Shown here: piece by piece, positions 28,025 to 36,092 of the stretch
How positions within the stretch are numbered: position 1 is the first letter of the stretch
Layout of the letters: each line of letters begins with the position of its first letter
From: Nesterenkonia sp.
Lineage (GTDB): Bacteria > Actinomycetota > Actinomycetes > Actinomycetales > Micrococcaceae
Length of the DNA stretch: 64,000 bases
Direction: 5' to 3'
Assembly (NCBI RefSeq): GCF_029265375.1
Contig: NZ_JAJUJJ010000011.1
Location: forward strand, 1-64,000
Made by a program: the position numbers and the translations under genes
The notes under the pieces: model-generated
Seen by the model: the letters and a program-made list of their open reading frames with translations, nothing else
Told to the model about the DNA's origin: nothing
Database searches by the model: none

Positions 28025-28097
28025 TTTTCCACAGGAGTTATCCCCAATGTGGAAAAACTACACGGGTGTAACTCCCCAGATCAGCACGTTTTCCACA
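28025..28097. promoter_or_regulatory. cluster of four DnaA-box-like 9-mers
   Basis: TTTTCCACA at 28025-28033, TTATCCCCA at 28038-28046, TTTTCCACA on the minus strand at 28048-28056 and again on plus at 28089-28097. Each differs at one base from the consensus TTATCCACA. Four such sites in 73 bp, about 18 kb from oriC, lie upstream of the lysine-rich membrane protein gene. Function, such as DnaA-dependent regulation or DnaA titration, is inference. Confidence 0.5.
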
Positions 28098-28118
28098 GAT
28101 TGCTGTGGAGATCTACCG

Positions 28119-28994
28119 TCAGAGAAGGATGGATTCGTAGGGACTCACCAGGCCGGAGCCCGCCCACGCGGCGGCCAGCAGCAGCACGCCCACACCGGCC
28201 AGCCCGCATGCCTGCCAGAGTCCGCGCAGACGCCCGCGGGGAGCATAGGCGATGATTCCGGCGCACAGCAGTCCGGTCAGCAGGCCGCCCAGATGGCCCT
28301 GCCACGAGATGTTGAGTCCGGGCATGAAGCCGATGACCATATTGACCGCCACCAGAGCCACCAGTCCCCCGGTCTGGGCTCCACTGGAGCGAAGCAGGAT
28401 GAACAGGGCGCCGAAGAGCCCGAAGACTGCCCCGGATGCCCCGACTGTGTGCACCCAAGGATCCGAGAGGTACATCACCGCCACCGAGCCGCCCAGGGCG
28501 GAGAGCACCAGCAGTGCGGCGAAGCGCAGGCCTCCGACAGCTGGTTCCACCACGCGGCCGATGAACCACAGCGCCATCATGTTGAACAGGATGTGGATCG
28601 CGCTGGAGGGCGAATGCAGCACTGCAGAGGTCAGCATCCTCCAGGGCTCAGGGTCGGGGTACCAGGCGGCGGTGTAGACCGGGGCGTAGGCGAAGAGCCC
28701 AGTCACATCGGGAGCCTGTCCCAGAGGCGAGGGCAGATATACCGCGGCCAGCTGCAGCAGATACACCACTGCGCAGAGGGCGATGGCCGCATAGGTGACC
28801 ATGGGCCTGTCGGAGCCTGTGCGGGCGCCGTACCGCGTGCGCTGGACCGGCCGGGCCCGTTGAGCCTGTTTCAGGCAGACCGGACAGTGGAATCCCACCG
28901 GGGCCTGGATCATGCAGGCAGAGCAGAGAGGCCTATCGCAGCGCTGACACTGCACATAGGCCTCTCTGTCCGGGTGCTGGAAGCAGGAGTTCAC
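28119..28994 (-). CDS. rhomboid-family intramembrane serine protease with N-terminal zinc-binding domain
   Basis: A 291-residue protein. The N-terminal 45 residues form a B-box-like zinc-binding module (C4, H7, C16, C19, C24, C27, C37, C40). Six or seven membrane spans follow. The catalytic dyad is S187 in GASGAVFG and H234 in SWQGHLGG; a conserved HILFNMMALWFIG motif precedes it. It cleaves membrane-embedded substrates, not identified here. It is transcribed away from the cyclophilin gene 52 bases upstream, on the same strand. Confidence 0.92.
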   Translation of the reverse strand: MNSCFQHPDREAYVQCQRCDRPLCSACMIQAPVGFHCPVCLKQAQRARPVQRTRYGARTGSDRPMVTYAAIALCAVVYLLQLAAVYLPSPLGQAPDVTGLFAYAPVYTAAWYPDPEPWRMLTSAVLHSPSSAIHILFNMMALWFIGRVVEPAVGGLRFAALLVLSALGGSVAVMYLSDPWVHTVGASGAVFGLFGALFILLRSSGAQTGGLVALVAVNMVIGFMPGLNISWQGHLGGLLTGLLCAGIIAYAPRGRLRGLWQACGLAGVGVLLLAAAWAGSGLVSPYESILL

Positions 28995-29046
28995 CGGTGC
29001 CCTCTTTCAGAGGCGGAAGCCGGTGCTCCTGCGGCGCGGAGGGTGC

Positions 29047-29580
29047 TCAGAGCTTGGTGACCTCGATAGTCGTGATCACCACGTCCTCGGTGGGGCGGTC
29101 GCGGCTATCGGTGCGCACCGAGTTCAGTTCATCGACCACCTTCTGGGACGCCTCGTCACGCACCTCGCCGAAGATGGTGTGACGGCCCTGCAGCCAGGTG
29201 GTCGGTACTGAGGTGATGAAGAACTGTGAGCCGTTGGTGCCGGGGCCGGCATTGGCCATGGCCAGCTTGTAGGGCTCGGTGAAGTCCAGCTCCGGGTGGA
29301 TCTCATCCTTGAACTCGTAGCCGGGACCGCCCACGCCCAGGCCCAGGGGGTCACCGCCCTGGATCATGAAGTCTTTGATGATCCGGTGGAAGATCGTGCC
29401 GTCGTACAGCGGCGTGCCGGTCTTGTCCTCACCGGTCTCCGGGTGCTTCCACGACTTCTCCCCGGTGGCAAGGCCCACAAAGTTCTCCACAGTCACCGGG
29501 GCGTGGTGGCCGAAGAGCTCGACGACGACGTCGCCTGCAGTGGTCTTGATGGTCGCCTGATGCGTTGCAGTTGCTGTCAT
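29047..29580 (-). CDS. ppiA: cyclophilin-type peptidyl-prolyl cis-trans isomerase
   Basis: A 177-residue cyclophilin. Active-site motifs FHRIIKDFMIQGGDP, GTNGSQFFIT and HTIFGEV are intact. There is no signal peptide, so it acts in the cytoplasm on proline bonds of folding proteins. The start MTATATHQ (29580) is chosen because GGAAG lies about 10 bases upstream; another ATG 9 bases earlier directly abuts that sequence and is less likely. Its location between gyrA/tRNAs and crgA follows actinobacterial order. Confidence 0.92.
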   Translation of the reverse strand: MTATATHQATIKTTAGDVVVELFGHHAPVTVENFVGLATGEKSWKHPETGEDKTGTPLYDGTIFHRIIKDFMIQGGDPLGLGVGGPGYEFKDEIHPELDFTEPYKLAMANAGPGTNGSQFFITSVPTTWLQGRHTIFGEVRDEASQKVVDELNSVRTDSRDRPTEDVVITTIEVTKL

Positions 29581-29651
29581 GGCCGCCATTCTTCCATTCC
29601 GGGCGTTCCGGTGCCGCACCGTTCACTCTCAGAGCAGTCGCCTCGGGACGG

Positions 29652-30314
29652 TCAGAGGCTGGAATCGAAGTCGCCGCCGTCCAGCAGCCAGTTGTAGCGC
29701 AGACGCAGGGCACGCTCCACCGAGGCGAGGACAGCGGCTGCGGTCAGCGCCCCATTGGCTCCGTCAGGAAGCTGCACCGGGGAGGTCCAGGTTCCGGTGT
29801 ACTCGGCGATGAGGTCCCATCGGGTGACCAGTTCGATCAGTTGCGGGACGCCGAGCAGGAGAGCTATCACTAAGATCGCCAGGGACCCGATCCCGATCCA
29901 CCTGCTGAGCACCGGCCGGCGGCGATCCAAGGCGGCACGGTGACCCTCTGCAGAGTCAGGATCCGGTGTCAGCTGACTGGTGGTGCCGTCCTCACTCACG
30001 TAGTGGCAGCGCTTCAGGCCCATAGCTCCCATCGCCACCTCGATGTGCCCGCCGGGCACTGGGAAGGCGGTCGGGAGTTTCGATCTGGCGTGGTGCGCAC
30101 CTTGAACGTAGAGGTCTGCCGCGGCCTCGTTGAGCAGATAGTCCCAGTAATTGACATTCACTGCGTAGGTTCGCTCAGCACCATCAGCAGCGGGAATGCT
30201 CACGTAGAACAGTCCCCTGGACAGCCACTGCCACCACCTGTACGGCTTCAGCGGGCGGCCGTCTCCAGGCTTGACCCGCTGCACCGCCCGACGGCGCCTC
30301 CACTGTTTGAACAC
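29652..30314 (-). CDS. conserved-looking membrane protein of unknown function
   Basis: A 220-residue protein. The N-terminus is very basic (MFKQWRRRRAVQRVKPGDGR), then a soluble region with Trp/Tyr-rich sequence (YRWWQWLSRGLFYVSI, VNVNYWDYLLNEAAADLYV), one membrane span (about 140-160) and an outer C-terminal part. I do not recognise a named family. It diverges from the hxlR-like gene and is 71 bases upstream of the cyclophilin gene on the same strand, so cotranscription is possible. Confidence 0.7.
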   Translation of the reverse strand: MFKQWRRRRAVQRVKPGDGRPLKPYRWWQWLSRGLFYVSIPAADGAERTYAVNVNYWDYLLNEAAADLYVQGAHHARSKLPTAFPVPGGHIEVAMGAMGLKRCHYVSEDGTTSQLTPDPDSAEGHRAALDRRRPVLSRWIGIGSLAILVIALLLGVPQLIELVTRWDLIAEYTGTWTSPVQLPDGANGALTAAAVLASVERALRLRYNWLLDGGDFDSSL

Positions 30315-30466
30315 ACCTTCAGGTTAGCGAGCTGCACCGCGCAGCGGATCATCCCTCTGGGGATTTCATCCCCGGTCCCCCGGCCCCGCTGCTGAGGCAG
30401 CTCACCGCTGCAGGGGGCTGCGCAGCAGACTGGGTTCCCGGTCAGCCCGGCATGAGAGGTTATGTT

Positions 30467-30508
30467 TTGACACTTTGCGGTTCAATCAATGAACTGCGGC
30501 CGTAGAAT
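30467..30508 (+). promoter_or_regulatory. possible leaderless promoter and dyad upstream of the HxlR gene
   Basis: TAGAAT at 30503-30508 ends 7 bases before the ATG at 30516, which would give a leaderless mRNA. A TTGACA at 30467-30472 is too far (30 bases) to pair with it. Between them lies GTTCA-N5-TGAAC (30480-30494), a short dyad that could be the autoregulatory operator of the HxlR protein. Confidence 0.4.
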
Positions 30509-30515
30509 AACCGTC

Positions 30516-31325
30516 ATGGCCGACCGACGAACCTACCCCGATTCCTGCGGCATGGCCCAGGCGTTGAACATTATCGGTGAGCGCTGGGCGATGCTGGTGG
30601 TCCGCGAGCTGCTGCTGGGACCGAAGCGCTTTGCCGACCTGAACCGCGAGCTGCCCGGAATCAGCAAACCGGTGCTCAGCCAGCGGCTGGATGATCTTCA
30701 GGAGCGCGGGGTGCTTCGACGTCGGAGGTTGGACCCACCGGTCTCCGCGTGGGTGTACGAGCTGACCGAGTGGGGCGCTGAGCTGGAGCCGGTGGTGATG
30801 GAATTGGGGCGCTGGGGTGCTCGCTCGCCCTTCTTCGATATGAACCAGCCCCTCAGCTGCGCCTCGGCGGCCATGTCCATGCGGACCATGTTCTCCCCGG
30901 AGGCCGGCGAGCATCTGGAGGTCTCAGTGGACTTCGATCTGGGTGCCGAGCGGCTGCACGCTGAGGTCAGGCACGGTCAGCTTCAGGTGCAGCGGGCTGC
31001 CGGCGAAGGCATGCCCCTCGCCGATGCGGCTGTGAGCACCACACCGGAGTCTCTGGCCGCAATGCTCTACGCCGGACTCGCCATCGAAGACGCCGAGTCA
31101 TCCGGAGCGGCCAAAGTATCCGGCGACCGTGAATCACTGCGCGCCTTTCTCACGTGCTTCCGGCTCCCCGGGCCGGCGAAGACATCCGAGCCGCTGAGAA
31201 GAGTCCATGCCCGCGCGTCAGCGGCTGACCGCTCCGAAGACCTCCGCGCCCGCTCTCGTCCGGTACTGGACAGTCGTTCTCCCGAGGAGATTCTCGGTTT
31301 TGACGACGATGGTCTGCCGACATGA
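30516..31325 (+). CDS. HxlR-family regulator fused to the C-terminal tail of a VapB antitoxin
   Basis: 269 residues. Residues 1-110 are an HxlR winged helix (DSCGMAQALNIIGERWAMLVV, GPKRFADLNRELPGISKPVLSQRL); residues 110-222 are an SCP2-like effector domain that ends naturally at FLTCFRLPGPA. The last 45 residues, LRARSRPVLDSRSPEEILGF then DDDGLPT, instead match the C-terminus of Rv0623-type VapB antitoxins, which end with an EEILG.D..GLP toxin-binding tail. The stop overlaps (ATGA) the start of a broken vapC, the normal vapB-vapC junction. An in-frame deletion joining hxlR to the end of vapB explains this. HxlR proteins respond to electrophiles or drugs, and the downstream DHFR-like and VOC genes are typical targets. 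Confidence 0.8.
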   Translation: MADRRTYPDSCGMAQALNIIGERWAMLVVRELLLGPKRFADLNRELPGISKPVLSQRLDDLQERGVLRRRRLDPPVSAWVYELTEWGAELEPVVMELGRWGARSPFFDMNQPLSCASAAMSMRTMFSPEAGEHLEVSVDFDLGAERLHAEVRHGQLQVQRAAGEGMPLADAAVSTTPESLAAMLYAGLAIEDAESSGAAKVSGDRESLRAFLTCFRLPGPAKTSEPLRRVHARASAADRSEDLRARSRPVLDSRSPEEILGFDDDGLPT

Positions 31326-31595
31326 AACAGGTCGTTCTTGACACTTCTGCCCTTAAGGCGGTCCTTCTGGGTGCACAAACTGTTGAAGCTCCTGTCCTGT
31401 GAGATCGAGCCTTTCACTGTTTCGCATGCTCGCACCGCCCATCAGGGGTGGAAGCGTTTCGGCAAGGGCCGCCATGAGGCGGGCGTGAATCTAGGGGACT
31501 GCTGCGCCTACGGCCTGGCCGAGTCATCGGGCGCCAGCCTGCTGTTCAAAGGAGAGGACTTCTCCAAGACAGACATTGCAGCCGTTCTGAGCTAG
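31322..31595 (+). pseudogene. vapC remnant (PIN-domain toxin) with internal deletion and frameshift
   Basis: The frame from 31322 starts MKQVVLDTSALKAVLLGAQ, the PIN N-terminus with its first catalytic Asp, and stops at 31399. A second frame supplies the PIN C-terminus: EIEPFTVSHARTAHQGWKRF, GKGRHEAGVNLGDC and LLFKGEDFSKTDI, ending at 31595. About 65 central codons with the second acidic residue are missing, so no active ribonuclease can be made. It completes the decayed vapBC locus whose antitoxin tail is fused to the HxlR protein. Confidence 0.85.
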
Positions 31596-31731
31596 TGCGC
31601 TCGGCCACCTTGAGGCAATAGGGGCGCACGACAGCATGATGGTAAGTAATTAGTACCTAACTGTTGTGTTGAGCAACTCTTGCGAGTAGCGTGAGCCATG
31701 CCACCCCGATCGGCAGCTCAGGAGCTTTGCG

Positions 31732-32064
31732 ATGTCCCACCCGATCGTCCATTTCGAGATCATCAGCACCGACCCCGACCGTCTCCAGGAGTTCTACTCC
31801 ACGGTCTTTGACTGGAGCTTTCAGAATCGGTTCGTCTCCGCCGACTCCGCAGGCATCAACGGAAATCTTGATGCCGGGGAGGAGGAAGAGCAGCGTCTGA
31901 CCCTGTATGCCGCCGTCGACGACGTCGAAGCGGCCCTGCAGCGGGCGGAGGCGGCAGGCGGCGAGCGCATCATGGGACCGCACACAGTGGCACCCGGGGA
32001 GCTCGTGGTCGGCCGTTTCCGCGATCCGTTGGGGAATCTCATCGGCGTCGCCGGAGAGAAGTGA
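31732..32064 (+). CDS. VOC (glyoxalase/bleomycin-resistance fold) family protein
   Basis: A 110-residue single-module VOC protein: MSHPIVHFEIISTDPDRLQE at the start, then AVDDVEAALQRAEAAGGERI and RDPLGNLIGVAGE at the end. Potential metal ligands are His7 and the C-terminal Asp/Asn region; the usual glutamate is not obvious. No reaction can be assigned. It is followed after 3 bases by a DHFR-like gene. Confidence 0.85.
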   Translation: MSHPIVHFEIISTDPDRLQEFYSTVFDWSFQNRFVSADSAGINGNLDAGEEEEQRLTLYAAVDDVEAALQRAEAAGGERIMGPHTVAPGELVVGRFRDPLGNLIGVAGEK

Positions 32065-32067
32065 CCC

Positions 32068-32664
32068 ATGGGCCGCGTCGTCGTGGACATTTCGATGTCC
32101 GTGGACGGATACATCACCGGCCCCAACCCTGGCCCGGAGCACGGCCTGGGGGTTGGCGGAGAGGACCTGCATAGATGGGTCTTCCATTCGGAGAACTCTC
32201 CGGATGACCGCCAGTTCCTGGAAGCGGCGGATCAGCACGGGGCGGTGATTATGGGCCGGCGGACCTTCGATTTCGTGGATGGTCCGAACGGGTGGGACGA
32301 CGAGGTCAGTTACGCCTATGACCACGATCTCCCCGGCCGACCGCCGATCTATGTGGTGACACACCAAGCGCCGGAGTCAACCCGTCTGACCGGCTTCACC
32401 TTCATCACCGACGGTATCGGCGCGGCAGCGGAGGCGGCCCAGCAGACCGCCGGCGAGCGCGACACCGTCATCATGGCCGGCGCCGATGTCATCGACCAGG
32501 CGCTGGTCGCCGGCTTGGTGAATGACCTGCGCGTCCACCTCTCCCCGGTGCTGATGGGAGCCGGGACCAAACTGTTCGAGCTGGTCACCAGCAAGGTCTC
32601 TCTGACCCAGAGCGACGTTGTGGTGACGCCATATGCCACCCACCTGACCTACCGGGTCACCTGA
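32068..32664 (+). CDS. dihydrofolate reductase-family (RibD C-terminal-like) protein
   Basis: A 198-residue protein of the DHFR/RibD-C superfamily: GRVVVDISMSVDGYITGPN, VIMGRRTFDF, GERDTVIMAGADVIDQAL and LRVHLSPVLMGAGTKLF. These NADPH-binding reductases are commonly found beside HxlR or VOC genes in soil actinobacteria and are distinct from essential FolA. The substrate is unknown. It forms a unit with the preceding VOC gene. Confidence 0.87.
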   Translation: MGRVVVDISMSVDGYITGPNPGPEHGLGVGGEDLHRWVFHSENSPDDRQFLEAADQHGAVIMGRRTFDFVDGPNGWDDEVSYAYDHDLPGRPPIYVVTHQAPESTRLTGFTFITDGIGAAAEAAQQTAGERDTVIMAGADVIDQALVAGLVNDLRVHLSPVLMGAGTKLFELVTSKVSLTQSDVVVTPYATHLTYRVT

Positions 32665-32704
32665 GCACTGCGCGCCGGGAGAGCGGGCGCAGGAGGGCAT
32701 CACT

Positions 32705-33331
32705 ATGAGACTGACAGTCAATATTCAGGTCTCCGTGGACGGGGTCTACCAGTCCAACGGGGGCCGGCATCGCGATCTCGATCCCGGGATGGAACGCGGC
32801 GGGTGGGCCCGGCCATTGTTCGACGAGGACTCGATGGCCTATGTCAGCGACTACTACCAGCGGGCCGATGCCTTCCTGTTCGGCCGGCGCACCGACGAGA
32901 TGTTCGCCAGGTCCTGAGGCTCCGGCAGCTGGGGGCCTGACAGAGGGGATAACCTCATTTCCAACGCGCTGAATACCCGGCGCAAGTACGTCGTCTCCAC
33001 GACGCTCACCGAGCCGAGCTGGGCGAATACGACCGTGGTGTCCGGTGACATAGCTGCATCTCTTCGCAGCCTGAAGAGCGGGTCCGAGGGCGAACTGCAG
33101 GTGCACGGCAGCGGTGCTCTGACCCGTTGGCTGCTTGCGAACGATCTCGTCGACGAGCTCACTCTGCTCGTGGTCCCGGTGATCGTCGGTCAGGGCGACC
33201 ACCTGTTCCCGCAGGACGGCCCCGATCTGGCTCTCGAACTCCTCAAGACACATGCTTTCTGCCGGGGCATCGTCCCGCAGACCTACCGGCCGGCCGGAGC
33301 GCCGCAGTGCGCCTCCGATCCCACCACCTGA
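32705..33331 (+). pseudogene. second DHFR/RibD-family gene interrupted by an in-frame TGA
   Basis: The frame reads MRLTVNIQVSVDGVYQSNGG to FGRRTDEMFARS, then TGA at 32915-32917, and continues in the same frame with GSGSWGPDRGDNLISNALN through VHGSGALTRWLLANDLVDEL to 33331. Without the stop it would be a normal 208-codon member of the family. The TGA sits where relatives usually have Trp (ARSWG), so a TGG to TGA change is the simplest explanation. A separate product could at best be a fragment. GGAG lies upstream of the ATG. Confidence 0.8.
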
Positions 33332-33342
33332 GCGAGGCCAGC

Positions 33343-33693
33343 ATGACCGCAGAGATGACCGCGCTGTTCACCGTCTTCTCGGTCACCGACCAGAAGGCCT
33401 CGAGCAGCTGGTATGAGGTCCTTTTCAACCGACCCGCCGATCAGGTGATCGGCGATGAACTGATGTGGATGATCAGCGAGTCAGCATGGCTGGTGAGCCG
33501 GCAGGAGCCGGGCCGGGCAGGCGGCGGTGAGGTGACCATGGAAGTGCGCGGCCTGGACCGCATCCTGACGCGCGTGGATGCGGTCCAATCCGACCGGGAC
33601 CCCGTGGAGACCTACAGCAACGGAGTGCGCCACGTAGTGATCCGCGATCCAGACGGAAACCGTATCGCTCTGGCCGCTCCACCAGAGGCCTGA
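33343..33693 (+). CDS. VOC family protein
   Basis: A 116-residue glyoxalase-fold protein: MTALFTVFSVTDQKASSSWY, EVLFNRPADQVI, and IRDPDGNRIALAAP at the end. It belongs to the subfamily lacking obvious metal-binding His/Glu pairs, so it may bind rather than transform a ligand. The ATG at 33343 lies 9 bases after the interrupted DHFR gene, so the two were probably cotranscribed. Function is not assigned. Confidence 0.8.
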   Translation: MTAEMTALFTVFSVTDQKASSSWYEVLFNRPADQVIGDELMWMISESAWLVSRQEPGRAGGGEVTMEVRGLDRILTRVDAVQSDRDPVETYSNGVRHVVIRDPDGNRIALAAPPEA

Positions 33694-33740
33694 GGCGGTG
33701 TACGCCACATGGACGAACTCACCCAAGCGACCGCATGTAC

Positions 33741-34778
33741 TCAGTCCTGCGGCGCGCGGGCTGTGCGCAGCGGAGTGGCAAGCACCACGACGACGGCGAC
33801 CGCAAAGATCAGGATCATCCACCAGATGGTGACCCGGTAACCCAGCAGTCCGGCCAACACTCCGCCCAGCAGCGACCCCACCACGGCCATAGTCCGGTTG
33901 GCCGAGCGCATCGTGGCATTGAGCCGTCCGAGCATCGACGGTGCGGTGACCGCCTGCCGGTACCCCAGTTCCGCCGGATCTTCGAAGCCGATGCTGAATC
34001 CATAGAGCATCTTGGCCCCGGCCAAACACACCACAGCCCAGGGTTCGGCGTGGGGCACCAGGGCCACGCCGATCCACGCCAATGGGGTGATGGTCTTTCC
34101 GATCAGGATGGTGCGTCCTTCGCCCAGCCGCCGAACCGCAGCCGGAGCGCAGAAAGCACCCAAGAGTCCGCCCACGCCCACGCCCACGCAGGCCAGCATC
34201 ACGCCGTAGAGAACGGGACTGAGCCCCAGCTCGCGCAGCGCGTAGAGCGCGAAGACCGTCATTGCCGCGCTGTTGGCGATGAACCATATGTGGGTGGAGA
34301 TCCCCAGCGGGGCAAGCGTGCGGTGACGGTAGACGAAAGCCAGCCCCTGGCCGATGCTGCGGAGGACTCTGGATCCTGCCGGTCCATCTGTTCGCCGTTC
34401 CTGCACCTGGACGGTGGTCATCAGCAGTGCTGCCGCCAGGTGGCTCAGGGCGGCGATGAGAAGGGTCGCCGGCGCGGAGATCCAGCTCACCAGTGCGCCG
34501 CCCACGGCCGGCCCCGAGGTTTGGGCCACTGTTCCGGACTGTCCGAACCGCGCATTGGCGGTGACCAGCAGCGGCCGCGGCACCAGATCCGGAATGATGG
34601 ACTGCTCTGCGGCCGCGCTGAAGACGCTGAGCACGCCGACGGCGAAGAGCGCCACGGCCAGCAGCGGCAGAGTGAGGTGTCCGGTCAGCGCCAGCAGCGG
34701 TACGGCAAGCATCCCGAGCGCAGCTCCCAGATGTGTCCAGATCAGCGGGGTCGGCGGGCTCCGCCATGACGGGGGCTC
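33741..34778 (-). pseudogene. MFS transporter lacking its first membrane spans
   Basis: From the in-frame stop at 34779-34781 the frame reads PPTPLIWTHLGAALGMLAVPLLALTGH without a good start, then continues as a normal MFS permease of the enterobactin/macrolide exporter type (VTANARFGQSGTVAQTSGPA, GVGVGGLLGAFCAPA) to the stop at 33741. About 80-90 N-terminal residues (two membrane spans and the loop with the MFS signature) are missing. An ATG at 34712 would give 323 residues, too short for 12 spans. It is probably inactive. Confidence 0.65.
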
Positions 34779-34804
34779 CTAGCTGCTGGTGGCCTGAGGC
34801 GAGC

Positions 34805-34821
34805 CTACATCTAGCATGTAG
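34805..34821. promoter_or_regulatory. 17-bp inverted repeat with a -10 element before the amidohydrolase gene
   Basis: CTACAT-CTAGC-ATGTAG has perfect 6-bp arms. TAGCAT (34812-34817) inside it fits a -10 hexamer 7 bases before the GTG at 34825, giving a leaderless transcript. A repressor bound to the dyad would block it. The cognate regulator is not evident. Confidence 0.45.
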
Positions 34822-34824
34822 CAC

Positions 34825-35727
34825 GTGACGGACTTCTCCTCCCCGGCGGCCGATGATCGTGTGCCCAAGTTCGTGCGTCAGCTGGGACTTCCTGGGCTGG
34901 CCGATATCCATGTTCACTTTCTGCCCGAGAGGATGCAGCAGAAGGTGTGGAACTACTTTGACCAGGCTGAGCAGTCCTACGGCACCCCCTGGCCCATCCG
35001 CTACCGCTGGCCTGGGCTGCAGCGGCTGAGGCATCTGCGCCGCCTGGGACTGCGTGCGGTACCGGCCCTGACCTACCCTCACAAGCCGGGCATGGCCGAC
35101 TGGCTGAACCAGTGGAACGCCCAGTTCGCGAACGAGCACAGCGATGTGCTGCGCTGCGCCACGTTCTACCCCGAACCCGGCGCCGCCGAGGTGGTGCGTC
35201 AGGCTGTGCAGGCAGGAGCCCGGCTGTTCAAGGCCCACGTGCAGGTTGGCGAGTACGACCCGACTGATCGGCTCCTGGACCCGGTGTGGGGCCAGCTGGC
35301 GGATCAGCAGATCCCGGTGGTGATCCACGCAGGCTCAGCCCCGCTGCGGGGACAGCACACCGGCGCTGAGCCTATTGCCCGGCTGCTTGACGACCACCCG
35401 AGCCTGGTGCTGGTCATTGCTCATATGGGGATGCCGGAATATCACGAGTTCGCCGACCTGGCCGAACAGTACGACGGCGTCCACTTGGATACCACCCTGG
35501 CGTTCACCGACTTTGCCGAATCACTCGCCCCAGTGCCGGCGGGCTACAGAGCGCGACTGGCAGAACTCCGGGACAAGATCGTGCTGGGCAGCGACTTTCC
35601 CAATATTCCCCACCCCTATGCTGACCAGGTGGAGGCGCTGGTGAGGCTGGGCCTGGGGGATCAGTGGCTGCGCCACGTGCTCTGGCGCAACGGCGCCCGG
35701 CTCATGGGCCTCAGCGACGGCGTCTGA
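34825..35727 (+). CDS. amidohydrolase family protein (TIM-barrel metal hydrolase)
   Basis: A 300-residue amidohydrolase-2 protein. Metal-ligand positions are visible: HxH in ADIHVHFLP (H29, H31), His in VVIHAGSAP, His in VIAHMGMPEY and Asp in VLGSDFPN. The fold resembles ACMSD-type decarboxylases and lactone hydrolases; the substrate is unknown. GTG start with a -10-like element immediately upstream and no ribosome site, suggesting leaderless translation. It diverges from the truncated MFS gene. Confidence 0.85.
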   Translation: MTDFSSPAADDRVPKFVRQLGLPGLADIHVHFLPERMQQKVWNYFDQAEQSYGTPWPIRYRWPGLQRLRHLRRLGLRAVPALTYPHKPGMADWLNQWNAQFANEHSDVLRCATFYPEPGAAEVVRQAVQAGARLFKAHVQVGEYDPTDRLLDPVWGQLADQQIPVVIHAGSAPLRGQHTGAEPIARLLDDHPSLVLVIAHMGMPEYHEFADLAEQYDGVHLDTTLAFTDFAESLAPVPAGYRARLAELRDKIVLGSDFPNIPHPYADQVEALVRLGLGDQWLRHVLWRNGARLMGLSDGV

Positions 35728-35814
35728 CGTCTGCGCTGTTGGTACTGCAGTGAGGGCCAGCATGCGTGCGAACCCATAAACCTGCTCCCGAATTTTATGA
35801 TTTGGATCAGTATC

Positions 35815-35841
35815 CCATAACAACCGGCAGGATGGTTATGG
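35815..35841. promoter_or_regulatory. 27-bp dyad upstream of the relBE-type locus
   Basis: CCATAAC and its complement GTTATGG are separated by 13 bases. A further CCATAA occurs at 35774-35779. The dyad lies about 66 bases before the antitoxin ATG, where RelB/RelBE autorepression sites are expected. Confidence 0.5.
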
Positions 35842-35906
35842 CATCCGTTCCTTACCCACAACGTAAACATGTTCCGTCCATCCTGCACTGAGCGGGAGAG
35901 GGTGTT

Positions 35907-36092
35907 ATGCGCACTAAGTCCTACTACCTGGTGCGCACCCTGGAGGAGCACCTGGAAGAGACCGAGTACGTCTACGGCCTGGAGCGTGATGCTGAGGCCG
36001 CCCGTCGCGGTGAGCTGGAGACCAAGCCCCTGAGTGACCTCTGGGACGAGCTGGGCGTCACCGCCGAGGACGAGCACGAGAGCACCGTCTGA
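35907..36092 (+). CDS. RelB-type antitoxin
   Basis: A 61-residue acidic protein (MRTKSYYLVRTLEEHLEETE, then ELETKPLSDLWDELGVTAED). Its size, its predicted helices and its position directly before a RelE-type frame identify it as a type II antitoxin. GAGAGGG lies upstream of the ATG. Its stop directly abuts the toxin frame. With the toxin broken, it may persist only as a solitary DNA-binding protein. Confidence 0.75.
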   Translation: MRTKSYYLVRTLEEHLEETEYVYGLERDAEAARRGELETKPLSDLWDELGVTAEDEHESTV

